Origin: Pimelobacter simplex
Lineage (GTDB): Bacteria > Actinomycetota > Actinomycetes > Propionibacteriales > Nocardioidaceae
Reading direction: 5' to 3'
DNA: 64,000 bases
Assembly: GCA_016803235.1 (NCBI GenBank)
Contig: JADCLI010000021.1
Location: 24,297-88,296, forward strand
Shown here: positions 50,452-58,287 of the stretch, in pieces
Numbering within the stretch: position 1 is the first letter of the stretch
How the letters are laid out: every line of letters begins with the position of its first letter
Notes under the pieces: model-generated
The model's database searches: none
The model's input: only the letters and a program-made list of their open reading frames with translations
What the model was told of the DNA's origin: nothing
Position numbers and translations under genes: made by a program

Positions 50452-51371
50452 GGGAGTCCTCGGGAGGCGGTGGTCGGGGAGGGCGCGGCGGTGAAGAACC
50501 CGTTGCGGTCCAGTACGTCGAGCGCGCCGGCCACCAGGGCGGACGGATCGTCCGCGCGCCAGGCGAGGGAGAGGTCGATGGTCGCGGCGTCGGCGACGTC
50601 GCGGAACACGACGCCCTGCAGCTGCATGCTGCGCACCGACTCGGGCACCAGCGCGACGCCCAGCTGCGCGGCGACGAGCGCGAGCAGCGCGGCGGTGCCG
50701 GGGGCGCGGTGGGTGATGTTGGGGGAGAAGCCGGCGCGCAGGCAGCTGGACACCATCGCCTCGTTGACGGCCGAGCGGGTGTCGGCGTACGCGACGAACT
50801 CGTCGGCGGAGACGTCGACGACCTCGAGCGCGGGCTCCGCGGCGAGCCGGTGGTCGGCCGGGAGGGCGAGCACCAGCGGCTCCTGCAGCAGCGACCGGGT
50901 CTCGATGCCGGGCTCGGCGACGGGGCCGCGGAGCACGCCGAGGTCGAGGCGGCCGTCGGTCAGCCGCTCGACCTGGCCGGGGGTGAGCAGGTCGGCCTGC
51001 ACCTCGAGCGCGACTCCCGGCAGCGAGGAGCGGACGATGCGGGAGAGCCGGGCCAGCTGGGTGAACGCACTGGTGCCGGTGAACCCGACCCGGAGCAGCC
51101 CGCGGCTGCCCTCGGCGATGCTGCGGGTGCCGACCACGCACGCGTCGAGGTCGCCGAGGATCCGGCGCACCTCGCGGTGGAAGAACTCGCCGGCCGGCGT
51201 CAGGCTGACCTGGCGGGTCGTGCGTGCCAGGAGCAGGACGTCGAGCTCGGCCTCGAGGCGTCGTACGGCCTGGGAGAGAGCGGGCTGGGCGAGGTGGAGG
51301 CGCTCGGCCGCCTGGCCGAAGTGACAGGTCTCGGCCACGACGTCGAAGTAGCGCAGCTGCTTGAGGTCCAT
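50448..51371 (-). CDS. catR: LysR-type regulator of catechol genes, CatR-like, 307 aa
   Basis: N-terminal helix-turn-helix LKQLRYFDVVAETCHFGQAAERLHLAQPALSQAVRRLEAEL, with FGQAAERLHLAQPALSQ as the LysR signature; effector-binding domain from about 90 onward. It lies in the same direction as catB and overlaps it by 4 nt, so it is the first gene of the operon, unlike the usual divergent catR. The operator-like dyad at 51461-51485 lies about 90 nt upstream. Probable effector is cis,cis-muconate. Confidence 0.88.
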   Translation of the reverse strand: MDLKQLRYFDVVAETCHFGQAAERLHLAQPALSQAVRRLEAELDVLLLARTTRQVSLTPAGEFFHREVRRILGDLDACVVGTRSIAEGSRGLLRVGFTGTSAFTQLARLSRIVRSSLPGVALEVQADLLTPGQVERLTDGRLDLGVLRGPVAEPGIETRSLLQEPLVLALPADHRLAAEPALEVVDVSADEFVAYADTRSAVNEAMVSSCLRAGFSPNITHRAPGTAALLALVAAQLGVALVPESVRSMQLQGVVFRDVADAATIDLSLAWRADDPSALVAGALDVLDRNGFFTAAPSPTTASRGLP

Positions 51372-51460
51372 GGGTCACCTCCGTCCGGTGTGGTGGGCGT
51401 CACGTGGCCCCTCCACGCTAGATCGAGGTGATCCAGAAGCACAAAGACGAATAGTCGGCG

Positions 51461-51485
51461 CATTCATAACTCCATGTTATGAATG
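51461..51485. promoter_or_regulatory. Operator-like dyad upstream of catR
   Basis: CATTCATAAC (51461-51470) and GTTATGAATG (51476-51485) are perfect 10-bp arms around TCCAT. The core fits the LysR T-N11-A pattern, and the AT-rich sequence stands out. It is 90 nt upstream of the catR ATG and 18 nt from the end of the next gene. Confidence 0.65.
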
Positions 51486-51503
51486 TTTCGGGCAGAGCAG
51501 GTC

Positions 51504-51842
51504 TCACCGGGAGGTCAGCCACATGCCGACCGCGGCCGTCAGCGGGGCCGCGAGCAGCCACCAGGTCAGCACCGGGCGGCGGTGGATCGCCCGGCCCGCG
51601 ACGACTGCGATGGCCATGAACGCGCCGGCGATCACGTTGAGGCCGGCGCGGGCGGCGGTGGCCGACGGGTCGATCTCGAGCGCAGCGACCACCATGCCGA
51701 CGGCGAGGTGTGCCGCGGTGAAGACCACGAGGGTGGACATGACCCAACGCTGCACGTTGGTCAGGGCGCGGTCGTTGACGGGGCGGACCGGGTTCGCCGG
51801 GTCCATCAGGTGGCGTCGGCGCGGGGTGGTGTTCGTGCTCAT
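51504..51842 (-). CDS. Small membrane protein, 112 aa
   Basis: After a soluble lead (about 1-30) three membrane helices follow (about 33-53, 62-82, 88-108). Not recognised as a named family. It is divergent from the OhrR-type regulator with 62 bp between starts and a dyad in the gap, so it is likely the target of that regulator. That makes it a candidate peroxide-response membrane protein, by inference only. Confidence 0.55.
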   Translation of the reverse strand: MSTNTTPRRRHLMDPANPVRPVNDRALTNVQRWVMSTLVVFTAAHLAVGMVVAALEIDPSATAARAGLNVIAGAFMAIAVVAGRAIHRRPVLTWWLLAAPLTAAVGMWLTSR

Positions 51843-51866
51843 GACCAGCTTCCAATCGATCGTGTG

Positions 51867-51892
51867 GCAATGGTTTGTACACCAACTATTGC
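51867..51892. promoter_or_regulatory. Operator-like dyad in the divergent gap with the OhrR-type gene
   Basis: GCAAT (51867-51871) faces ATTGC (51888-51892), and inside TGGT-TTGTAC-ACCA (51871-51884) is close to symmetric. The centre holds TGTACA. The gap lies between the membrane protein and OhrR-like starts, fitting an autoregulatory MarR/OhrR operator. Confidence 0.5.
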
Positions 51893-51904
51893 TACACTAA
51901 CAAC

Positions 51905-52360
51905 ATGCCCGCCGCCCCTGATTCCGGTCTCCGCCGGGAGAATCCGCTCGCGCTCGACCAGCAGGTCTGCTTCGCCCTGGCGATCGCCTCGCGCAACGTC
52001 ATCGCGCTCTACCGGCCGCTGCTCGAGCCGCTCGGCCTGACCCACCCGCAGTACCTCGTGATGCTCGCGCTGTGGGAGAGCGAGCCGCTGCGCGTCACCG
52101 AGCTGTCGAAGCTCCTCGACCTCGACCCGGGCACTCTCTCGCCGCTGCTCAAGCGGCTGGAGGCGGCCGGCTACCTGCGCCGCGAGCGCGACCCGCGCGA
52201 CGAGCGCGCCCTCGCGGTGGTCCTGACCGAGCGCGGCCGGGCGTTGCGTGACGGCGCCGAGGCGATCCCGCCCGCGATCGTGGAGCGGCTCGGGATGCCG
52301 ATCGAGGAGCTGCTCGACCTGCACGCCCGGCTCACTGCGGTGATCGCCGCTACCCGCTGA
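51905..52360 (+). CDS. OhrR/MarR-family organic peroxide sensor, 151 aa
   Basis: N-terminal signature [38 protein letters not shown] matches OhrR, with QVCFAL giving a reactive Cys at residue 22. The wing [16 protein letters not shown] and helix [18 protein letters not shown] complete the MarR fold. OhrR proteins release DNA when this Cys is oxidised by organic hydroperoxide. The usual target, ohr, is not in the window. It converges on the LysR gene with an 11-nt overlap. Start ATG 51905; a longer in-frame version would begin inside the operator. Confidence 0.85.
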   Translation: MPAAPDSGLRRENPLALDQQVCFALAIASRNVIALYRPLLEPLGLTHPQYLVMLALWESEPLRVTELSKLLDLDPGTLSPLLKRLEAAGYLRRERDPRDERALAVVLTERGRALRDGAEAIPPAIVERLGMPIEELLDLHARLTAVIAATR

Positions 52361-53240
52361 CCAGCTCCCGCACCAGCGCGAGCGTGCGCAGCAGGTGGGC
52401 CTCGGTCCGGTCGCTGCGGTGGGCCACGGCCAGCTCGACGGTCGGGGCGGGCCGGGCGAGCGGCACGTAGACCACGCCGTTGAGGGCCAGTGCCTGCGCC
52501 GGCTCGGGGACGACGGCCACCCCCAGCCCGCCCGCCACGAGCGTGGCCAGGGTGGAGGTCTCGCCGACCTCGTGCCGGATGTGGGGGACCAGGCCGGCCT
52601 GGGCGAAGAGCGTGCGGACGACGTCGTACATCGCGGAGCGCCGGCCGGCCGAGTGCACGATCAGGTCCGCGTCGGCGAGGTCGGCGACCCGCAGCCAGCG
52701 CCGGGTGGCCAGGCGGTGCCGGAGGGGTACGGCGACCACGAGCCGCTCCTCGCGCAACGGGGTGAGCGTCAGTGACACGTCATCGACCGGTGGGCGCAGC
52801 AGGGCGACGTCGATCGCGCCGGTCCGCAGTGCCTCGACCTGGTCGGCCACGAGCATCTCGCCGCGGAATGCGAAGTCCACGCCGGGGAGCTCCTCGGCCA
52901 GGCGTCGCGACAGGTCCGGGAGCAGGCTGTAGGTCGCGGACCCGACGCAACCGATGGCGAGCCGGCCCACGGTGCCGGCCGCGACCCGTCGGGCCTCGTC
53001 GGCGGCGTCGTCGACGTCGGCCAGGATCGCCCGCGCGCGGTCGAGGTAGGCCGCGCCGGCAGCGGTCAGGTCGACGCGCCGGGTGGTGCGGACGAACAGA
53101 TCGACGCCGACCTCGGCCTCGAGGCGGCGGATCTGCTGGGACAGGGGTGGCTGGGCCATGTGCAGCCGCTCGGCGGCGCGGCCGAAGTGGCGTTCCTCGG
53201 CGACGGTGACGAAGTACCGCAGGTGGCGCAGCAGATCCAT
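52350..53240 (-). CDS. LysR-family regulator, divergent from pcaF, 296 aa
   Basis: HTH with RYFVTVAEERHFGRAAERLHMAQPPLSQQIRRLEAEVG; the effector domain follows from about 90. Closely similar to the CatR/BenM/PcaQ group in its MAQPPLSQ helix. It is divergent from pcaF-pcaI-pcaJ with a 72-bp gap, so it probably activates these genes in response to a pathway intermediate. It could also act on the cat operon. Exact effector unknown. Confidence 0.85.
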   Translation of the reverse strand: MDLLRHLRYFVTVAEERHFGRAAERLHMAQPPLSQQIRRLEAEVGVDLFVRTTRRVDLTAAGAAYLDRARAILADVDDAADEARRVAAGTVGRLAIGCVGSATYSLLPDLSRRLAEELPGVDFAFRGEMLVADQVEALRTGAIDVALLRPPVDDVSLTLTPLREERLVVAVPLRHRLATRRWLRVADLADADLIVHSAGRRSAMYDVVRTLFAQAGLVPHIRHEVGETSTLATLVAGGLGVAVVPEPAQALALNGVVYVPLARPAPTVELAVAHRSDRTEAHLLRTLALVRELVSG

Positions 53241-53258
53241 ATTCCGAATCGTCTCAAT

Positions 53259-53271
53259 AGTGTCAGATACT
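53259..53271. promoter_or_regulatory. LysR-type site in the pcaF divergent gap
   Basis: AGTGTCAGATACT is nearly symmetric (AGTGT/ATACT) and lies midway in the 72-bp gap. Its size and place fit a LysR-box, but one arm is imperfect. Confidence 0.4.
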
Positions 53272-53299
53272 GATCCTTCACAATATCAACGTCGGCGCC

Positions 53300-53305
53300 T
53301 ACCGT
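53300..53305 (+). promoter_or_regulatory. pcaF -10 element (TACCGT)
   Basis: TACCGT ends 7 nt before GTG 53313 (leaderless-type spacing). Confidence 0.5.
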
Positions 53306-53312
53306 CGACGCC

Positions 53313-54497
53313 GTGAGCTCCTTCGTCTACGCAGCGGTCCGCACCCCGTTCGGCCGGTTCAACGGTGCCCTCGCCGGCGTCCGCACCGACGACCTCGGTG
53401 CCGCCGTCGTCTCCTCGGTCCTGGCCCGCACGCCCGGCCTCGACCCCGCCGCGATCGGCGACGTGGTCTGGGGCAACGCCAACGGCGCGGGGGAGGACAA
53501 CCGCAACGTCGGCCGGATGGCGACCCTGCTGGCCGGCGTGCCCGTCAGCGTGCCGGCCACCACCGTCAACCGCCTGTGCGGCTCCAGCCTGGACGCCGTG
53601 ATGGTCGGCTCGCGCACCATCGAGACCGGTGACGCCGACGTCGTCCTCACCGGTGGCGTCGAGTCGATGACCCGGGCCCCGTGGGTGCTGCCCAAGCCCG
53701 ACCGGGCGTTCCCGGCCGCCGACGTCACCGCGGTCTCGACGACCCTCGGCTGGCGACTGGTGAACCCGCGGATGCCGAAGGAGTGGACGGTCAGCCTCGG
53801 CGAGGCCAACGAGCAGCTGCAGGAGAGGTTCGGGATCTCCCGTGAGCGCCAGGACGAGTTCGCCGCGCGCTCGCACCGGCTCGCCCACCAGGCCTGGGAG
53901 GACGGCTTCTACGACGACCTGGTCGTCCCGGTCGACGGCAGCGACCTCGCCCGTGACGAGGGCATCCGTCCCGGCAGCACGCCCGAGTCGCTCGGCGGCC
54001 TCAAGCCGGTCTTCCGCAAGGACGGCACGATCACCGCCGGCAACGCCTCCCCGCTCAGCGACGGCGCCTCCGCCGTCCTGCTCGGATCGGAGGCCGCCGC
54101 CGACCGGATCGGTACGACGCCACTGGCGCGCGTGGCCGGCCGGGCGGCGTACGCCCTCGAGCCGCAGGCCTTCGGCTACGCACCCGTCGAGGCCGCCAAC
54201 GCCGCCCTCGCCCGCGCCGGCATCGCGTGGTCCGACGTCGGAGCGGTGGAGCTCAACGAGGCCTTCGCCGTCCAGTCCCTCGCGTGCGTCGACGCCTGGC
54301 CGATCGACCCCGAGATCGTCAACCAGCGCGGCGGCGCGATCGCCCTGGGCCACCCGCTCGGCGCGTCCGGCGGCCGGCTGGTCGGCACGCTGGCCAAGGT
54401 GCTGCGCGAGACCGGCCAGCGCTGGGGCGTCGCCGGCATCTGCATCGGCGTGGGCCAGGGCCTGGCCGTCGTCCTCGAGAACCCGGAGGCCTCCTGA
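53313..54497 (+). CDS. pcaF: 3-oxoadipyl-CoA thiolase, 394 aa
   Basis: Cleaves 3-oxoadipyl-CoA to succinyl-CoA and acetyl-CoA. The nucleophile Cys is in TVNRLCGSSLDAV (about residue 90), the His is in LGHPLGASGGRLVG and the second Cys in GVAGICIGVGQGLAVVLE. The motif NEAFAVQSLACVDAW is the thiolase II region. Proximity to pcaI/pcaJ favours the 3-oxoadipyl-CoA enzyme over a general acetoacetyl-CoA thiolase. pcaI starts 1 nt after the stop. Confidence 0.93.
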   Translation: MSSFVYAAVRTPFGRFNGALAGVRTDDLGAAVVSSVLARTPGLDPAAIGDVVWGNANGAGEDNRNVGRMATLLAGVPVSVPATTVNRLCGSSLDAVMVGSRTIETGDADVVLTGGVESMTRAPWVLPKPDRAFPAADVTAVSTTLGWRLVNPRMPKEWTVSLGEANEQLQERFGISRERQDEFAARSHRLAHQAWEDGFYDDLVVPVDGSDLARDEGIRPGSTPESLGGLKPVFRKDGTITAGNASPLSDGASAVLLGSEAAADRIGTTPLARVAGRAAYALEPQAFGYAPVEAANAALARAGIAWSDVGAVELNEAFAVQSLACVDAWPIDPEIVNQRGGAIALGHPLGASGGRLVGTLAKVLRETGQRWGVAGICIGVGQGLAVVLENPEAS

Positions 54498-54498
54498 C

Positions 54499-55194
54499 AT
54501 GGCTCGCACCCAGCTGATGGAGACCGCCGACGAGGCGGTCGCGGGCATCGAGGACGGATCCACCGTGCTGGTGGGCGGGTTCGGTCTCGCCGGCATGCCG
54601 TTCGACCTCATCGACGCGCTGATCCGGCAGGGCGCCCAGGACCTCACGATCGTGTCCAACAACGCCGGCAACGGCGAGGTCGGCCTGGCCGCGCTGCTCA
54701 AGGCCGGCCGCGTGCGCAAGGTCGTCTGCTCCTTCCCCCGCCAGGCCGACTCCTACGTCTTCGACGAGCTCTACCTGTCCGGCGAGCTGGAGCTCGAGGT
54801 CGTCCCGCAGGGCAACCTCGCCGAGCGGATGCGAGCCGCTGGTGCCGGGATCGGCGCGTTCTACAGCCCCACCGCCGTCGGCACGCCGCTCGCGGAGGGC
54901 AAGGAGTCGCGGGTGATCGAGGGGCGCGAGTACCTGCTCGAGTACCCGATCAAGGGCGACTACGCGCTCATCTCGGCCCACACCGCCGACCGGCTCGGCA
55001 ACCTGGTCTACCGCAAGACCGCCCGCAACTTCGGCCCGGTGATGGCCGCCGCGGCCACCACGACCATCGCCCAGGTGAGCAGCGTCGTCCCGACCGGCGC
55101 ACTGGACCCCGAGGCCGTCGTCACCCCCTCCATCTACGTCGACCGCGTGGTCGCCGTCGAGGCCCGCCACTACACCGTGCAGGGAGCCCGCTGA
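54499..55194 (+). CDS. pcaI: 3-oxoadipate CoA-transferase subunit A, 231 aa
   Basis: With PcaJ transfers CoA from succinyl-CoA to 3-oxoadipate. The glycine-rich CoA motif VLVGGFGLAGMPFDLIDAL and SNNAGNGEVGLAALL, then GGFG-type TPLAEGKESRVIEGREYLLEYP, are typical of subunit A (SCOT family I). ATG 54499. Its end overlaps pcaJ by one base (TGATG). Could also serve acetoacetate, but the neighbourhood supports 3-oxoadipate. Confidence 0.92.
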   Translation: MARTQLMETADEAVAGIEDGSTVLVGGFGLAGMPFDLIDALIRQGAQDLTIVSNNAGNGEVGLAALLKAGRVRKVVCSFPRQADSYVFDELYLSGELELEVVPQGNLAERMRAAGAGIGAFYSPTAVGTPLAEGKESRVIEGREYLLEYPIKGDYALISAHTADRLGNLVYRKTARNFGPVMAAAATTTIAQVSSVVPTGALDPEAVVTPSIYVDRVVAVEARHYTVQGAR

Positions 55195-55856
55195 TGACCG
55201 TCGAGCACCTGGACCGCGGCCCGCTCACGATGGACGAGCTCGCCGAGGTGATCGCCCGCGACATCCCCGAGGGCTCGTTCGTCAACCTCGGCATCGGCCA
55301 GCCCACCAAGATCGCCGACCACCTCCCGGCCGAGCTCGGCGTCGTCCTGCACACCGAGAACGGCATGCTCGGCATGGGCCCGGCCGCCCGCGGGGACGAG
55401 GTCGACGCCGACCTGACCAACGCCGGCAAGGTCCCCGTGACCGAGCTGCCCGGGGCGTCGTACTTCCACCACGCCGACTCCTTCGCCATGATGCGCGGCG
55501 GCCACCTCGACGTCTGCGTCCTCGGCGCCTACCAGGTGGCCGCGAACGGCGACCTCGCCAACTGGCACACCGGCCGCCCCGACGCGATCCCCGCCGTGGG
55601 CGGCGCGATGGACCTGGCGATCGGCGCCAAGGACGTGTTCGTGATGATGGGGCTGTTCGGCAAGGACGGCTCGCCCAAGCTGGTCGAGGCCTGCACCTAC
55701 CCGCTCACCGGCGTCGGCTGTGTCAGCCGCGTCTACACCGACCACGGGGTTTTCGAGGTCGGCGGTCCCGCCGTGGTCGTCCGCGAGACGTGGGGGATCG
55801 GCGTCGAGGAGCTCGGTCACCGGCTGGGCCTGCCGCTGACGGCCCCGGAGGGCTGA
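55194..55856 (+). CDS. pcaJ: 3-oxoadipate CoA-transferase subunit B, 220 aa
   Basis: Catalytic subunit: the glutamate that forms the CoA thioester is in HTENGMLGMGP (SENG-type motif). NLGIGQPTKIADHL near the N-terminus and GGAMDLAIGAKDVFVMM follow. Length is normal. Last gene of the pcaF-I-J run; lon starts 67 nt later with its own ribosome site. Confidence 0.92.
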   Translation: MTVEHLDRGPLTMDELAEVIARDIPEGSFVNLGIGQPTKIADHLPAELGVVLHTENGMLGMGPAARGDEVDADLTNAGKVPVTELPGASYFHHADSFAMMRGGHLDVCVLGAYQVAANGDLANWHTGRPDAIPAVGGAMDLAIGAKDVFVMMGLFGKDGSPKLVEACTYPLTGVGCVSRVYTDHGVFEVGGPAVVVRETWGIGVEELGHRLGLPLTAPEG

Positions 55857-55923
55857 GGAAGTTCCCCAGTTCGCCCACCGCGAACGCCGGAACACCACCA
55901 ACCCGGAATGCATTGGAAGGTGC

Positions 55924-58260
55924 ATGACGAACCCGATCCAGCTTCCGGTGCTGTTCCTCTCCGACGTGGTGGTGCTCCCCGGGATGGTGGTCCGGGTCGA
56001 GCTCGACGAGCCCGCCCGAGCCGCCATCGACGCCGCCCAGCTCGCCGCCCGTGAGTCCGGCGAGACCGCCCGGGTGCTGGTCGCACCCCGCCTCGAGGAC
56101 CGCTACGCGTCGTACGGCGTCGTCGCGAGCGTCGAGAAGGTCGGCCGGTTCTCCGGCGGCGAGCCTGCGGCGGTGCTCAAGGCCGGCGGTCGGGCCCGCA
56201 TCGGCAGTGGCGTGACCGGTCCCGGCGCGGCCCTGTGGGTCGAGGTCGAGCCGGCCGACGGCGGGGTCGTGGACGACGACGTCCGCGCGCTCGCCGAGGA
56301 CTACCGCAAGCTGGTCGTCGGCCTGCTGCAGCGCCGCGAGGCCTGGCAGGTCGCCGACCAGGTGACCCGGATCGACGACCCGGCGAGCCTGGCCGACACG
56401 GCCGGCTACGCGCCGTACCTCTCCGACGACCGCAAGCGCCAGCTCCTCGAGACCCCGTCGGTCCGTGACCGGCTCGAGCTGCTCGTCGAGTGGACCCGCG
56501 ACTTCGTCGCCGAGTCCGAGGTCAGCGACAAGATCGACGCCGACGTGCGCGAGTCGCTGGAGAAGAACCAACGCGAGTTCCTGCTCCGCCAGCAGCTCGC
56601 GGCGATCCGCAAGGAGCTCGGCGACGGCGACCCCGCGGGCGGCGACGACTACCGCGCCCGGGTCGAGGCCGCCGACGTCCCCGACGGGGTCCGCGAGGCA
56701 CTGCTGCGCGAGGTCGACAAGCTCGAGCGCGCCAGCGACCAGAACCCCGAGGCCGGCTGGATCCGCACCTGGCTCGACACCGTCCTCGACCTGCCCTGGA
56801 ACGTCACGACCGAGGACGACACCGACGTCGTCGCGGCGCGTGCCGTCCTCGACGCCGACCACCACGGCCTCGACGAGGTGAAGGACCGGATCACCGAGTA
56901 CCTCGCCGTCCGGGCCCGGCGCGCCGAGCGCGGCCTCGAGGTCGTCGGCGGGCGCGGGTCCGGCGCCGTCGTGCTCCTGGCCGGGCCTCCGGGCGTCGGC
57001 AAGACCTCGCTCGGCGAGTCGGTCGCGCGGGCCCTGGGGCGCACGTTCGTCCGGGTCGCCCTGGGTGGCGTCCGCGACGAGGCCGAGATCCGCGGTCACC
57101 GCCGCACGTACGTCGGCGCGCTGCCCGGCCGCGTCGTGCGGGCCATCAAGGAGGCCGGCTCGATGAACCCGGTCGTGCTGCTCGACGAGGTCGACAAGGT
57201 CGGCTCCGACTACCGCGGCGACCCGGCGGCGGCGCTGCTCGAGGTCCTCGACCCCGCGCAGAACCACACCTTCCGCGACCACTACCTCGAGCTCGACCTC
57301 GACCTGTCCGACGTGCTGTTCATCGCGACGGCCAACGACATCGGCTCGATCCCGGCCGCGCTGCTCGACCGGATGGAGCTGGTCTCCATCGACGGCTACA
57401 CCGAGGAGGACAAGGTCGCGATCGCCCGCGACTTCCTGGTCCCGCGCCAGCTGGAGCGCGCGGCACTGACGGCCGACGAGGTCACCATCAGCGACGAGGC
57501 ACTGCGCGAGATCGCGGCGAACTACACCCGGGAGGCGGGCGTGCGCCAGGTCGAGCGACTGCTTGCCAAGGCGTTCCGCAAGGCCACCGCGCGGCTCGCC
57601 TCGGGCGAGGTGGACCGCGTCGACATCGGTATCGGCGAGCTCAAGGACCTCATCGGCCGGCCCCGGTTCACCCCGGACCTCGAGGAGCGGACGTCGGTCC
57701 CCGGCGTCGCGACCGGCCTGGCCGTGACCGGCATGGGCGGTGACGTCCTGTACGTCGAGACGTCGGCCTCCGAGGGCAAGGCGGACCTCACGGTGACCGG
57801 CCAGCTCGGTGACGTGATGAAGGAGTCGGCTCGGATCGCACTCTCCTGGGTGCGCTCGCACGCCGCGGAGCTGGGCATCCCGGCCAGCGCCTTCGAGCAG
57901 TCCCTGCACGTGCACTTCCCCGCGGGCGCCGTACCCAAGGACGGTCCGTCCGCCGGTGTCACCATGGTCACCGCCCTGGTCTCGCTGCTGACCGGACGCC
58001 CGGTGCGCTCCGACATCGCGATGACCGGCGAGGTCACGCTCTCCGGGCGGGTGCTGCCGATCGGCGGGGTGAAGCAGAAGCTGCTCGCCGCCCTGCGCGC
58101 CGGGGTCGCCGAGGTGTTCATCCCCGAGCGCAACCGGCCCGACCTGGACGACGTCCCGGCCGAGATCCTCGACGCACTGACCGTCACCCCGGTCGGTGCG
58201 GTCACGGAGATCCTGGAGCGGGCGCTGGTGGTGGCGCAGGACGGAGTCGTCGCGGCGTGA
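55924..58260 (+). CDS. lon: Lon protease (endopeptidase La), 778 aa
   Basis: ATP-dependent serine protease that removes damaged and regulatory proteins. The N-terminal substrate domain (about 1-200) starts IQLPVLFLSDVVVLPGM; the AAA domain has Walker A GPPGVGKTSLGESVA and Walker B PVVLLDEVDKVG; the protease domain has S676 in KDGPSAGVTM and K717 in IGGVKQKLLAALRAG, the Ser-Lys dyad. A cytosolic hexamer. The gap before it lacks a clear HAIR/HspR repeat, so heat regulation is not shown. Confidence 0.97.
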   Translation: MTNPIQLPVLFLSDVVVLPGMVVRVELDEPARAAIDAAQLAARESGETARVLVAPRLEDRYASYGVVASVEKVGRFSGGEPAAVLKAGGRARIGSGVTGPGAALWVEVEPADGGVVDDDVRALAEDYRKLVVGLLQRREAWQVADQVTRIDDPASLADTAGYAPYLSDDRKRQLLETPSVRDRLELLVEWTRDFVAESEVSDKIDADVRESLEKNQREFLLRQQLAAIRKELGDGDPAGGDDYRARVEAADVPDGVREALLREVDKLERASDQNPEAGWIRTWLDTVLDLPWNVTTEDDTDVVAARAVLDADHHGLDEVKDRITEYLAVRARRAERGLEVVGGRGSGAVVLLAGPPGVGKTSLGESVARALGRTFVRVALGGVRDEAEIRGHRRTYVGALPGRVVRAIKEAGSMNPVVLLDEVDKVGSDYRGDPAAALLEVLDPAQNHTFRDHYLELDLDLSDVLFIATANDIGSIPAALLDRMELVSIDGYTEEDKVAIARDFLVPRQLERAALTADEVTISDEALREIAANYTREAGVRQVERLLAKAFRKATARLASGEVDRVDIGIGELKDLIGRPRFTPDLEERTSVPGVATGLAVTGMGGDVLYVETSASEGKADLTVTGQLGDVMKESARIALSWVRSHAAELGIPASAFEQSLHVHFPAGAVPKDGPSAGVTMVTALVSLLTGRPVRSDIAMTGEVTLSGRVLPIGGVKQKLLAALRAGVAEVFIPERNRPDLDDVPAEILDALTVTPVGAVTEILERALVVAQDGVVAA

Positions 58261-58287
58261 CCGACGCCCCCAGGGCCTCGTCGGCGC

